From: Micromonospora olivasterospora
Lineage (GTDB): Bacteria; Actinomycetota; Actinomycetes; Mycobacteriales; Micromonosporaceae
Assembly (NCBI RefSeq): GCF_007830265.1
Contig: NZ_VLKE01000001.1
Coordinates: 1,860,001-1,924,000, forward strand
DNA: 64,000 nucleotides
Reading direction: 5' to 3'
The notes under the pieces: generated by a model
The model's input: only the letters and a program-made list of their open reading frames with translations
Told to the model about the DNA's origin: nothing
Databases searched by the model: none
Program-made: the position numbers and the translations under genes
Shown here: positions 28,095 through 36,433 of the stretch, one piece after another
How positions within the stretch are numbered: the first letter of the stretch is position 1
Layout of the letters: each line of letters starts with the position of its first letter

Positions 28095-28357
28095 TCCGCG
28101 CCGCCCGGCCCGCGGACGCGCCCGCCGTGGTGGCGCTGCGGGCGATGTGGTCGGACTACACCGCCACCGTCCCCGAACATCGGGGCCGAGGGCTCGCCCG
28201 CCTGGCGAAGACGGTCGCCCTGCACCGGGCCGCCGCCGGGGGCGTCCGCGTCGCGTACACCTCGAACGACGCGGCGAACGCGCCGATGCTGGCGATCAAC
28301 GAAGCGCTCGGATACCTGCCGGTCGCCAGCCAGTGGTCCTGCCTGCGGGGCGGGTGA
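28091..28357 (+). pseudogene. GNAT acetyltransferase with internal deletion
   Basis: 88 codons. The first 25 residues (MIRAARPADAPAVVALRAMWSDYTA) are a normal GNAT N-terminus. They continue directly into VPEHRGRGLARLAKTVALHRAA, the acetyl-CoA-binding R/QxxGxG/A motif, and NDAANAPMLAINEALGYLP at the end. The central beta strands, about 70-100 residues, are absent, yet the frame is open. A folded enzyme is unlikely. The start overlaps ridA. Confidence 0.75.
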
Positions 28358-28364
28358 CCGACGC

Positions 28365-28949
28365 TCAGGCCGCGCGGGCGGGGCAGAGGCCGGCGAGCAC
28401 GAAGTGGTCGGCCTGGCCGGCGATCGTCGCCGTCGCGCCCAGCAGGGTCCAGCCGGCGGGCACGCCAACCCACGCCACGCTGGCGCCCCGGTCGTCCGCG
28501 AGCACGCCGCCCTCGCTGGGCAGCGCCAGGGCCACCGGGCTCCCGTCCGGGGTGGCGAACAGGGGCGTCACGGCGAGGAACCGGGCCGTGGCGCCGTCGG
28601 CGGGCAGGCCGAACGCCCAGATGTCCTCGCCGGGCAGGGGCCCGCCACCCAGGCCCGGCGAGCAGAACGCCTCGCGTGTCCCCGCCCGCGCCGGCACCTG
28701 GCCGCGGCTGATCTCGATCAGGGTACGGGGGCCGGGCGGCGGCCACGCGGACGCCGTGGCGGCAGCGGACGACGTGGCAGCGGCGCCCGACGTGGCAGCG
28801 GCGCCCGACGTGGGCGACGCGGCGACGCGGGCCGCCGCGGGCGCCGGCCGCGGCTCGCCCCGGACCAGGCCGGCTGCCCCGAGTACGGCCAACGAGGCCG
28901 CCGTCGTCCGGACGGCCCGCGTCACCCGCGCCACTGTCACTTCGAGCAC
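28365..28949 (-). CDS. Secreted or membrane-anchored hypothetical protein
   Basis: About 194 residues. A basic start with a hydrophobic stretch (TTAASLAVLGAAGLV) looks like a signal peptide or anchor, followed by an Ala/Ser/Thr-rich linker with three repeats of SGAAAT, then a globular part with FCSPGLGGGPLPGEDIWAFGLP and VLAGLCPARAA (two Cys). I do not recognise the domain. Start is uncertain: GTG 28949, 28940 and 28934 are all in frame. Confidence 0.6.
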   Translation of the reverse strand: MLEVTVARVTRAVRTTAASLAVLGAAGLVRGEPRPAPAAARVAASPTSGAAATSGAAATSSAAATASAWPPPGPRTLIEISRGQVPARAGTREAFCSPGLGGGPLPGEDIWAFGLPADGATARFLAVTPLFATPDGSPVALALPSEGGVLADDRGASVAWVGVPAGWTLLGATATIAGQADHFVLAGLCPARAA

Positions 28950-29033
28950 CCCATTGCCCAACCTATGCCCGATATAAGGCGTTTCGCCCCATTCTCTCGC
29001 ACCATCCCACCTCGCACAGCCCGAACGCCCCGC

Positions 29034-29090
29034 AACTTCCGGGAAGATGCTGCATGCGCCGGCCGGCAGGGCAGCATCCTCCCGGAAGTT
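29034..29090 (-). terminator. Long hairpin between macro-domain and secreted-protein genes
   Basis: Arms AACTTCCGGGAAGATGCTGC (29034-29053) and GCAGCATCCTCCCGGAAGTT (29071-29090) pair at 19 of 20 positions with a 17-nt loop. It begins 26 bp past the macro-domain gene stop. Confidence 0.75.
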
Positions 29091-29115
29091 GTCCACGCGC
29101 CAGCGGCGCGGCCCG

Positions 29116-29628
29116 TCATGCCGAGATGAGTCGGCGGGCCACCCCGTACGCCGGGGTTCCGAAGAGGACCAGGCGGGCCTCCGTGACGCCCGAGGGGGAC
29201 GCGGTCCGCAGCACGGCGAGCGCCTGGCGTACGGCGTCGGAGACCGGCCAGCCGTACACTCCGGCCGAGATCAGCGGGAAGGCCACGGTGGCCGCGCCCA
29301 GCCCGTCGGCGACGGCGAGGCTGTTCGTGTAGCAGTCGCGCAGCAGCGCCGACCGGTCCTCGGTGGACGAGTACACGGGGCCGACCGTGTGCACCACCCA
29401 GCTGGCCGGCAGGTCGCCGGCGGTGGTGGCGACCGCCTGCCCGGTCGGCAGCCCCCGGCCGTACCGGGACGCGCGCAGCGCCCGGCACTCGGCCAGGATG
29501 GCCGGCCCGCCGCGCCGGTGGATCGCGCCGTCCACTCCCCCGCCCCCGAGCAGCGACGAGTTGGCCGCGTTGACGATCGCGTCGACCCGCTGGGCGGTGA
29601 TGTCCCCCTCGACCAAAGTGATCTCCAT
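29116..29628 (-). CDS. Macro-domain O-acetyl-ADP-ribose deacetylase
   Basis: 170 residues, a single macro domain of the YmdB/MacroD type. Motifs: VEGDITAQRVDAIVNAANSSLLGGGGVDGAIHRRGG binds the distal ribose and diphosphate, with Asn and Asp in the usual places, and PLISAGVYGWP the other phosphate loop. It would remove ADP-ribose or acetyl groups from proteins or OAADPr. One base separates its start from the stop of the upstream EI24 gene side, so the two are head-to-tail within one transcript. Confidence 0.93.
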   Translation of the reverse strand: MEITLVEGDITAQRVDAIVNAANSSLLGGGGVDGAIHRRGGPAILAECRALRASRYGRGLPTGQAVATTAGDLPASWVVHTVGPVYSSTEDRSALLRDCYTNSLAVADGLGAATVAFPLISAGVYGWPVSDAVRQALAVLRTASPSGVTEARLVLFGTPAYGVARRLISA

Positions 29629-29629
29629 G

Positions 29630-30433
29630 TCAGCGCCCCTGGACGGATTCGATGGACTGGCCGAGCGACCGGCGGGCGAGCAGCGTGGCGCCGGCCACCG
29701 CGGCCGGCATGACCAGCACCGCCCCGAGCGGGACGAGGAAGCAGACGAAGACGGCGACGCCGAAGCCGAGGGTGGTGGGCCGGTCCGCCTTCAGCAGCGC
29801 GCGGCGCTCCGGCAGCCGCATCCCGCGCCGGTAGAACGGCGCCCCGGCCAGCTCCAACGCGAGGAACCAGCCGCCGATCGCCGCCCCGATCACCGGCACG
29901 ACCGTCTGACCGACCACCGGGATGAAGCCCGCCACGAAGAGCGGGATGCCGACCAGCGCCGAGATCGCGACGAGCCGCAGCGAGTCGGCGACGCTGCGCC
30001 GCAGCGACGCCCAGAAGGGCACGTCGACCTCGCCCGGGGTGCCGCCGTGCCGGTCGTCCACCCGCTCCGAGATCTTCTCGTAGAACGGGTCGCCGATGGC
30101 CAGGGTGACCGCGGTGAAGGTGAGCACCCCGAGCAGCCCGCCGAGCCCGAGGAAGGCCAGCCCGGCGGCCACCCGCACCAGGCTGCGTACGGTGGTCGGC
30201 CAGTCGTCGGCGAACGGCGTGACCAGCGCGGCCAGGTCGTCCACGAAGTAGACCAGGGTGGCGAACGCCCCCACGAACAGCACCCCGGAGATCAGCGCCG
30301 GGACGACGCCGAGCAGCATCAGGCCGGGGCTGCGGACGTACAGGCCGATGCCGCGCAGCAGCAGCCCGACCCCGGCGAAGAACCGACGTACGGCGCTGGT
30401 GACGGGCGCGGCGAGGCCGTTGGCGGTGTCCAC
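29630..30433 (-). CDS. EI24 / CysZ-like membrane protein
   Basis: 267 residues with about five membrane segments (for example SPGLMLLGVVPALISGVLFVGAF and VAVFVCFLVPLGAVLVMPAAVAGATLL). GDPFYEKISERV and AFFYRRGMRLPERRALLKA-like stretches (seen here as GAPFYRRGMRLPERR) are typical of the EI24 family, which includes the sulfate transporter CysZ. Sulfate uptake is possible but not shown. GTG 30433 is chosen. It is upstream of, and probably cotranscribed with, the macro-domain gene. Confidence 0.85.
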   Translation of the reverse strand: MDTANGLAAPVTSAVRRFFAGVGLLLRGIGLYVRSPGLMLLGVVPALISGVLFVGAFATLVYFVDDLAALVTPFADDWPTTVRSLVRVAAGLAFLGLGGLLGVLTFTAVTLAIGDPFYEKISERVDDRHGGTPGEVDVPFWASLRRSVADSLRLVAISALVGIPLFVAGFIPVVGQTVVPVIGAAIGGWFLALELAGAPFYRRGMRLPERRALLKADRPTTLGFGVAVFVCFLVPLGAVLVMPAAVAGATLLARRSLGQSIESVQGR

Positions 30434-30484
30434 GACCGCAGAGCCTAATCGCCGCGGGCCAACCCGGCCGGACACAATGGGCGG

Positions 30485-31471
30485 GTGCGGGCGTCGCGGT
30501 TGATCTCGTTGGTGCTGCTGCTCCAGTCCCGGGAGACGATGACGGCCGCCGAGCTGGCCCGGGAGCTGGAGGTCTCCGAGCGGACGGTGTACCGGGACGT
30601 GCTGGCGCTGTCCGCCGCCGGGGTGCCGGTGTACGCCGACCGGGGCCGGGCCGGCGGCTACCGGCTGCTCGGCGGGTACCGGACCCGACTGACCGGGCTC
30701 ACCCGGGACGAGGCGGAGGCGCTGTTCCTGGCCGGGCTGCCCGGGCCGGCCGGCGACATGGGGCTCGCCGACGCGGCCGCCTCGGCCGAGCTGAAGGTGC
30801 TGGCCGCGCTGCCGCCCGCGCTGCGCGACGCCCCGGCCCGCGCGGGGCAGCGGTTCCACCTGGACGTGCCGGGCTGGTTCCGGGACGCGACGCCACCGCC
30901 CTGGCTGGCCGAGCTGGCCCGCGCGGTCTGGCGGGACCGGGTGGTCGAGCTGCGCTACCGGCGCGGCGAGCGGGAGGTCACCCGGCGGGTCGAGCCGTAC
31001 GGGCTGGTACTCAAGAGCGGCGTCTGGTATCTGGCGGGCCGGGTCGACGGCGGGATGCGCACCTACCGGGTCGACCGGGTGGTCGAGGTGGCGGCGGGCG
31101 AGGAGTCGTTCGACCGGGACGACGCCTTCGACCTGGGCGGGTACTGGCGGGAGCAGGCCGAGGCGTTCCTGCGGAGCATGCTCCGGGCCGAGGTCACCGT
31201 CCGGCTCAGCCCCGCCGGCCTGCGCGCGCTGCGCTGGGCGGCGGAGGCCCCTTTCGCGTACGCCGAGGCGGCGCACGCCGCCGGCGAGCCCGACGGGGAC
31301 GGCTGGGTGGTCACCCGGCTGCCGGTGGAGTCCGTGGAGGTGGCGTACGGCCTGATGCTGCGGCTCGGGCCGGAGGCGGAGGTGCTCGACCCGCCGGAGC
31401 TGCGGGGGCGGATGGCCCACGCGGCCGCCCGGCTCGCCGCGCGGTACGGCGAACCGGACGGCGCGGCGTGA
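30485..31471 (+). CDS. HTH/WYL-domain transcriptional regulator (YafY/DeoR type)
   Basis: 328 residues. N-terminal HTH_11 MRASRLISLVLLLQSRETMTAAELARELEVSERTVYRDVLALSAAGVPV, then a WYL domain (VVELRYRRGEREVTRRVEPYGLVLKSGVWYLAGRVDGGMRTYRVDRV) and a WCX-like C-terminus. The trio Y-L in VWYLAGR replaces the textbook WYL. Such proteins sense nucleotides or nucleic acids. It is divergent from EI24/macro genes, whose ADP-ribose chemistry it may control. GTG 30485. The last codons lie in a 17-bp tandem repeat. Confidence 0.9.
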   Translation: MRASRLISLVLLLQSRETMTAAELARELEVSERTVYRDVLALSAAGVPVYADRGRAGGYRLLGGYRTRLTGLTRDEAEALFLAGLPGPAGDMGLADAAASAELKVLAALPPALRDAPARAGQRFHLDVPGWFRDATPPPWLAELARAVWRDRVVELRYRRGEREVTRRVEPYGLVLKSGVWYLAGRVDGGMRTYRVDRVVEVAAGEESFDRDDAFDLGGYWREQAEAFLRSMLRAEVTVRLSPAGLRALRWAAEAPFAYAEAAHAAGEPDGDGWVVTRLPVESVEVAYGLMLRLGPEAEVLDPPELRGRMAHAAARLAARYGEPDGAA

Positions 31472-31527
31472 CGGGCGGCGCGGCGTGACGGGCGGCGCGG
31501 CGTGACGGGCGGCGCGGCGTGACGGGC
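31461..31527. repeat. 17-bp tandem repeat, 3.9 copies, covering a stop codon
   Basis: Unit GCGCGGCGTGACGGGCG repeated at 31461, 31478, 31495 and 31512 (last copy 16 nt). Each unit has a TGA; because 17 is not a multiple of three, the TGAs fall in all three frames. The first TGA ends the WYL regulator gene. Confidence 0.9.
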
Positions 31528-31534
31528 CGATGCG

Positions 31535-32452
31535 TCAGCGGTAGCCGGTGACGTCGGCCGGCCGGCCTGCCTCGACGACCTCCACGATGTACCGGAAGCC
31601 GTCCGGCTGGCTGCCGTCGAGGTCGGTGAAGCCGTACACCCGGGCCAGTTCGCCGCTGGACAGGGATTTGCCGTTCCAGCGGGCCCGGTCGGGGTCGGCG
31701 GCGAGCGCGGCGACGGCCCGCCCGACGTACGCCGGGGTCTCCGAGATGAGGAAGTGCGGGTCCTTGGCCGCGCCGTCGCGCCAGTTCTCCTCGGTGACCC
31801 CGAAGTGCTCCAGCATCGACTCCGACCGGATCCAGCCCGGGGTGAGGGCCACGGCCGTGCCGCCGTGCGGCTCCAGCTCGTGGGCCTGGGTGAAGGCGAG
31901 CCGGTTCACGCAGGTCTTGGCCAGGTCGTAGAAGACCGACAGCCGGTAGTGGCTGTCGTTGTACTCCCGCGTGCCGTCGCCGACCTCCACCACCAGGCCG
32001 CCGCGGTTGCGGATCAGCAGCGGCAGGGCGAAGTGGCTGGTGATGACATGGGTGTCGACCGCCAGCCGCAGGGTGCGGAAGCCGGCCTCCAGCGGCTGCT
32101 CCCACACGGGCTTCTCCCAGGTGATCAGCGGATCGCTGCCCCAGATGTCGTTGACCAGCACGTCCAGCCGGCCCTGCTCTGCGTCGATGCGGGCGACCAG
32201 GTCGCGGACCTGCTCGGGGACGAGGTGGTCGACCCGTACGGCGATGCCGGCGCCGCCGGCCGCGGTGACCAGTTCGGCGGTCTCCTCGATGGTCTCGGGC
32301 CGATCCATCTCGGACCGGCCTGCCCGGCTGCTGCGCCCGGTGGCGTAGACGGTCGCCCCGGCCGCGCCGAGCTGCACCGCGATCTGCCGGCCGGCGCCCC
32401 GCGTCGCCCCGGCGACGAGCGCGATCTTCCCTGTCAGGGGTTTCGTCGTCAT
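31535..32452 (-). CDS. SDR family oxidoreductase
   Basis: 305 residues. KIALVAGATRGAGRQIAVQLG has a TGxxxGxG-type loop variant (GATRGAG). The catalytic region is atypical: YRLSVFYDLAK has a Tyr with Lys four residues later. Sequence outside the core (SSRAGRSEMDRPETIEETAELV, PGWIRSESMLEHFGVTEENW) matches a subgroup of large SDRs. It reads towards the WYL gene. Substrate unknown. Confidence 0.9.
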   Translation of the reverse strand: MTTKPLTGKIALVAGATRGAGRQIAVQLGAAGATVYATGRSSRAGRSEMDRPETIEETAELVTAAGGAGIAVRVDHLVPEQVRDLVARIDAEQGRLDVLVNDIWGSDPLITWEKPVWEQPLEAGFRTLRLAVDTHVITSHFALPLLIRNRGGLVVEVGDGTREYNDSHYRLSVFYDLAKTCVNRLAFTQAHELEPHGGTAVALTPGWIRSESMLEHFGVTEENWRDGAAKDPHFLISETPAYVGRAVAALAADPDRARWNGKSLSSGELARVYGFTDLDGSQPDGFRYIVEVVEAGRPADVTGYR

Positions 32453-32517
32453 GCGGCCGACCCTGCCAGCAATACCTGACAGCCGAAGTCCGGTTTCGCG
32501 GACGCGTGTCCTGCGTC

Positions 32518-33216
32518 ATGCTCACCGGCATGCGCCTGCTGCTCTCCGGCATCGTCGGCTCGGTCGCGTACGGGCTGGCCGGCCCCGGCTCGGACGTCGA
32601 CCGGATCGGGGTGTTCGCCGCCCCGACGACCGCCTTCCACGGCCTGCACCCGCCCCGGGAGTCGATGGTCACCACCGACCCCGACGTCACCCTGCACGAG
32701 TGCGGGAAGTACGCGCGCCTCGCGCTGAGCGGCAACCCGACGGCGACCGAGCTGATGTGGCTCCCGGACGACTGCTACGAGACCCGGACGGAGCTCGGCG
32801 AGCGGCTGATCGCCGTCCGGTCGGCGTTCCTCAGCGCGCCCCGCGTCCGGGACGCCTACCTCGGGTACGCCACGCAGCAGTTCCGCAAGCTGACGACCCG
32901 GGACGCCAGCGTCGGCGGCCGGCGGCGCTCGGCGAAGCACGCCCGGCACCTGGCTCGGCTGCTGCACCAGGGACGGCTGCTCTACGCGACCGGCCAGTTG
33001 GAGATCCGGCTGGTTGACCCGCGGTGGTTCCGGGACTTCGGGGAGCGGGTCGCCAGCGGCGCGCTGGACGAGGCGGAGGCGCTGGTCGCGGCGGCCGAGC
33101 GGGACTTCGACCGGATCCGCACGCCGCTGCCGGACCGGCCCGACGAGGAGACCGTGGAGCGCTGGCTGCTCGACGTGCGGGCCGCCCACCTGCCGCCGGA
33201 GCCGGCCCGGCGCTGA
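32518..33216 (+). CDS. Predicted nucleotidyltransferase (pol beta-like)
   Basis: About 232 residues. LLLSGIVGSVAYGLAGPGSDVDRIGVFAAP has the GS-x10-DxD pattern of minimal nucleotidyltransferases (DNA polymerase beta superfamily), followed by a helical part with RRSAKHARHLARLLHQG. Members transfer a nucleotide to an unknown acceptor. Starts at GTG 32506, ATG 32518 or ATG 32530 are all possible; none has a clear ribosome site. Confidence 0.75.
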   Translation: MLTGMRLLLSGIVGSVAYGLAGPGSDVDRIGVFAAPTTAFHGLHPPRESMVTTDPDVTLHECGKYARLALSGNPTATELMWLPDDCYETRTELGERLIAVRSAFLSAPRVRDAYLGYATQQFRKLTTRDASVGGRRRSAKHARHLARLLHQGRLLYATGQLEIRLVDPRWFRDFGERVASGALDEAEALVAAAERDFDRIRTPLPDRPDEETVERWLLDVRAAHLPPEPARR

Positions 33217-33230
33217 GGGTCCGGGCCCGC

Positions 33231-33680
33231 TCACTGCACGTCGAACTCGTTCCCCTCCGGGTCCGCCATGGTGGTGTGCACGCTGCCCCACTCCGCGACC
33301 TCCCGCAGCACGGTCGCGCCCAGCGACTCCAGCCGTTTCACCTCGGCCTCCCGGCCGTCCGCGCCGACGTGCAGGTCGAGGTGGAGCCGGTTCTTGACCT
33401 GCTTCGGCTCGGGCACGGCCTGGAAGAGCAGCCGTCGGCCGAGTCCCCTGCCTTCGGCCGGCTCGACCGGGTCCTCCGGGTGCCGGACCGCCGCCAGGTC
33501 GCGCCACGCCCTCCGGCCGTCGACCTCGACGTACATCTCCGGCGGCACCGTGCCCGTGGCGGCCAGCCGGTCGATGAGCGCGCTGTGGTCCTCGACCAGG
33601 TAGCCCAGCGCCTCGGCCCAGAACCGGGCGAGCCGGATCGGGTCCGCGCAGTCGACCACGAGCTTCCACTCCCGTGCCAT
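33231..33680 (-). CDS. VOC-family (glyoxalase-like) protein
   Basis: 149 residues. Begins WKLVVDCADPIRLARFWAEALGY and ends TVLREVAEWGSVHTTMADPEGNEFDVQ, the beta-alpha-beta-beta-beta units of the vicinal oxygen chelate fold (Glyoxalase_6 type). Few conserved metal ligands remain, so the chemistry is uncertain. GGAGG five bases before ATG 33680. Divergent from the CGNR gene. Confidence 0.88.
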   Translation of the reverse strand: MAREWKLVVDCADPIRLARFWAEALGYLVEDHSALIDRLAATGTVPPEMYVEVDGRRAWRDLAAVRHPEDPVEPAEGRGLGRRLLFQAVPEPKQVKNRLHLDLHVGADGREAEVKRLESLGATVLREVAEWGSVHTTMADPEGNEFDVQ

Positions 33681-33729
33681 GACGTCCTCCGTCGCCTGTC
33701 GGCGGACCGCCCCGCGCGCCCCGCACTCC

Positions 33730-33750
33730 GTAACCACTTATAGTAGTTAC
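33730..33750 (+). promoter_or_regulatory. Operator palindrome over a probable leaderless promoter
   Basis: GTAACCACT (33730-33738), TAT, AGTAGTTAC (33742-33750): 8 of 9 arm positions pair. A TATAGT -10 element (33739-33744) lies six bases before the GTG of the CGNR gene, so transcription would begin at or next to the start codon. A repressor bound here would cover the promoter. Confidence 0.5.
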
Positions 33751-34377
33751 GTGGCCGACGTCGCAACCGGGCTCACCCTGACCTCGCCCGACGGCACCCG
33801 CTACCACTTCGACCCGGGAGCCCTCTGCCTGGAGTTCCTCACCACCGGCGGTCCGGGCCCGCTGGCCCGGCACGAGATCCTGCACCGACCGGCGGACCTC
33901 GCCGCCTGGCTGGCGCTGTCCCGGCTGCGCCTCGACCCGGGCCGCGTCGCCGTACGCCCCGGCGAGCTGGCGAACGCCCGACGGCTGCGGGACGCGCTGT
34001 GGCGCCTGGCCTGCGCGCGCACCGGCGGGCGACCGCCGACCGACCGGCCCGCCGACTTCGACGCCACGGCCGCCGACCTGGCCACGCTCAACGAGGCCGC
34101 CGCCGCGGCGCCCCTGGTCCCCGAGCTGACCCCCGAGGGAACCCGGCGGTGGGTGCTCCCGGCCCGCGCCGGCCAGGCCCTCGCGGCCATCGCCCAAGAC
34201 GCGGTGGACCTGTTCGGCGGCCCGTACGCCGACCGGATCCGGGAGTGCTCCGGTCACGACTGCTACCTGGTCTTCGTGGACACCTCGCGGCCCGGCCGGC
34301 GCCGCTGGTGCGCGATGGAGCGGTGCGGCAACCGGCACAAGGTCCGGTCGCTGCGCGCCCGCCGGGCGGCCGACTGA
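33751..34377 (+). CDS. CGNR zinc-finger transcriptional regulator
   Basis: 208 residues. The N-terminal ABATE domain (LCLEFLTTGGPG...RHEILHRPADLAAWLALSRL) is followed by the CGNR zinc finger ECSGHDCYLVFVD...RRWCAMERCGNRHKVRSLRAR with four Cys ligands. These are stress-responsive regulators. The GTG start directly abuts a palindrome that the protein itself may bind (autoregulation, inference). Confidence 0.92.
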   Translation: MADVATGLTLTSPDGTRYHFDPGALCLEFLTTGGPGPLARHEILHRPADLAAWLALSRLRLDPGRVAVRPGELANARRLRDALWRLACARTGGRPPTDRPADFDATAADLATLNEAAAAAPLVPELTPEGTRRWVLPARAGQALAAIAQDAVDLFGGPYADRIRECSGHDCYLVFVDTSRPGRRRWCAMERCGNRHKVRSLRARRAAD

Positions 34378-34461
34378 GCCACCGGGAAATTCCCGTGCCG
34401 GCGCGGCGCTCGTCGGCTACCCTCGGCGGGCGTCCTCGACGACTCCAGGGAGGTGAGCACC

Positions 34462-34518
34462 GTGTCCGTCACGACATTCCTGTGCTCCCACCCGGCCACG
34501 AGGACGCGGGCGTCCTGA
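34462..34518 (+). CDS. Possible 18-aa leader peptide
   Basis: GTG 34462 with GGGAGG eight bases upstream encodes MSVTTFLCSHPATRTRAS, 29 bp before a GNAT gene. Its 3' end holds a GGACGC-GG-GCGTCC hairpin. It could be a small leader ORF; with only the spacing and ribosome site as evidence this is weak. Confidence 0.3.
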   Translation: MSVTTFLCSHPATRTRAS

Positions 34519-34547
34519 CGGGAGCACCCGCATCCCGGAAGGAACCC

Positions 34548-35450
34548 ATGACCGACCTGGTCATCCGCCCGCTCGTCGCGGGCGAGGAGAAGCTGTTCGA
34601 CTCCCTGTCCGGCCCCGGCCTCGTCGGCCGCGCCGCGTTCGGTGAGACGTACCTCGACATGGCCGCCAGCGGCCAGTACCGCCCCGAGTGGAGCTGGATC
34701 GCGCTGCGCGACGGTGCCGTCGTGGCCCGCGCGGCCTGGTGGGGCGGGCCGGACGACGACCACCCGCTGGCGCTCGACTGGTTCGACTTCACCGACGCCG
34801 ACGCGGCGGTCCGGCTGCTCCGCGCCGCGCCGCTGCGGGCCGAGTACTCGATCTCGCTACCCGTCGGCTGGCGCACCGACCCGGCAATCCGCGCCCAGGC
34901 CGAGGCCCGGATCGCCGCCGCCACCGACGCCGGCATGTCCGTGCTGGTGTGGCGGTACCGGTACCGCTGGACCCCGGACCGCGGGCTGCCCGACCGCCCC
35001 GGCCGGCTGGAGTTCCGCCCGGAACCGGACGACGCGGTCGTGCTGGACGTGCTCCGCCGCATCGGCGAGGGCAGCCTGGACGCCCACACGCGGCACGTCG
35101 CCGAGACGTCCGGCCCGGATGCCGCGGCACGGGAGGAGCTGGACCTGTTGCGCTGGTTGCCCAGCCCGCGCGACTGGTGGCGGCTCGCCTGGACGCCGGA
35201 CGGGAAGCTGGTCGGCCTGACCGTGCCGGCCCGCAACCACAGCGTCCCGATCGTCGGCTTCGTCGGCGTGGTGCCCGAGCAACGGGGGCACGGTTACGCG
35301 TACGACCTGCTGGTCGAGGCGACCCACCTGCTGGTCGAGGCCGGTGCGACGGAGGTCGTCGCAGCCACCGACCAGACCAACCACCCGATGGCCGCCACCT
35401 TCGGACGGGCCGGCTATCCGGTCGAACGGGAACGCGTCGACCTGGTCTGA
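34548..35450 (+). CDS. GNAT-family N-acetyltransferase
   Basis: 300 residues with two GNAT-like halves. The C-terminal half has VPIVGFVGVVPEQRGHGYAYDLLVEATHLL (R/QxxGxG/A acetyl-CoA loop) and VAATDQTNHPMAATFGRAGY. The first half (MTDLVIRPLVAGEEKLFDSL...SWIALRDGAVVARAAWWG) is degenerate. GGAAGGA lies upstream of ATG 34548. Substrate unknown. Confidence 0.9.
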   Translation: MTDLVIRPLVAGEEKLFDSLSGPGLVGRAAFGETYLDMAASGQYRPEWSWIALRDGAVVARAAWWGGPDDDHPLALDWFDFTDADAAVRLLRAAPLRAEYSISLPVGWRTDPAIRAQAEARIAAATDAGMSVLVWRYRYRWTPDRGLPDRPGRLEFRPEPDDAVVLDVLRRIGEGSLDAHTRHVAETSGPDAAAREELDLLRWLPSPRDWWRLAWTPDGKLVGLTVPARNHSVPIVGFVGVVPEQRGHGYAYDLLVEATHLLVEAGATEVVAATDQTNHPMAATFGRAGYPVERERVDLV

Positions 35451-35459
35451 GCGACGACC

Positions 35460-35500
35460 GGCCTGAGCGCGGCTCCCGGCGTGCGAGCCGCGCTCAGGCC
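35460..35500. terminator. Perfect hairpin between convergent genes
   Basis: GGCCTGAGCGCGGCTC and GAGCCGCGCTCAGGCC, 16-bp perfect stem, 9-nt loop, ten bases behind the GNAT gene and 50 bp from the convergent hydrolase gene. Confidence 0.8.
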
Positions 35501-35550
35501 CTCAGCCGCACGCGCACCCGGGCGGTCGGCCCGCCCCTGCGCTCCACGCG

Positions 35551-36348
35551 TCACCCGTTGAGGAACCCGGAGATCCGCTCCCGCAGGTCGGCGCGTTCCG
35601 TCCAGAGCACGCCCGGGCGGTCGTACACGTGCAGGGTGGCCCGCGGCAGGGCGGCGGCGAGCTGCTCGGCGACCTCGACGGGGTGCAGGTCGTCGCCCGC
35701 GCACGCGAGCACCAGGGCGGGGGCGGTCACCGCCGCCAGCGCCGCCCCGTCCGGCAGGGCCACCTGGTCCGGCAGGGTGACCAGGCCCGACGCGAGGCCG
35801 TCGCGGAGCAACTGGTCGAGCCGCTGCCGCAGGTACGCCCAGCCGGCTGGGGTGTTGCGCACCGAGGGCGGCAGCTCGTACGAGACGACCTCGGCGACGG
35901 CGGAGGCGTCCCCGCTGCCCACCGCGTCGAGCAGGTCGGTGATCCGGTCCCGGGCGGCCCGGCCGCGCGGGCGGTCGAGCACCGCCGGCACGAAGAACAC
36001 CAGCCGCTCGAAGCGTTCCGGGCTCTCGGCGAGCAGCCGGCAGAGGGCGCCCGCGCCCAGGCTGGCCCCGAACGCCCGGGTGGCCCCTTCGAGGTCGGCG
36101 ACGGCGCGCAGGTCTCGGGCCAGGTCGAGGTAGCTCCACGGGCCGGGCGGCGAGTCGGAGCGCCCGTGCCCACGGAACTGGAAGAAGACCTTGCGGCCGG
36201 TGACCCCGCTGCCGAACGGGCGGGTGGTGGCGATGCCGCTGCCCAGCCCGTGCGCGAACACCGTCACCGGGTCGCCGGCGCCGGTGACCAGCCGCTCCAG
36301 CCGTACGCCGTGCGGGGTCGCGACCAGCTCGGTCTCCGGCTCCGGCAA
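35551..36348 (-). CDS. Alpha/beta hydrolase
   Basis: 265 residues. HGxG oxyanion motif in VTVFAHGLGSG, FQFRGHGRSD, nucleophile Ser in AFGASLGAGALC (GxSxG) and a late Asp in LVLACAGDDLHPVEVAEQL; the terminal catalytic His is not obvious. Acts as an esterase, lipase or haloperoxidase-like enzyme; substrate unknown. Confidence 0.88.
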   Translation of the reverse strand: MPEPETELVATPHGVRLERLVTGAGDPVTVFAHGLGSGIATTRPFGSGVTGRKVFFQFRGHGRSDSPPGPWSYLDLARDLRAVADLEGATRAFGASLGAGALCRLLAESPERFERLVFFVPAVLDRPRGRAARDRITDLLDAVGSGDASAVAEVVSYELPPSVRNTPAGWAYLRQRLDQLLRDGLASGLVTLPDQVALPDGAALAAVTAPALVLACAGDDLHPVEVAEQLAAALPRATLHVYDRPGVLWTERADLRERISGFLNG

Positions 36349-36433
36349 CGCGGGGCGGCCGGTACGCGGGCGCCCGGGCCGGGGCCCCAGGTCCGCGGCC
36401 CGCCGTCGGGCGGCGGTGGCCAGCGGAACCCTT

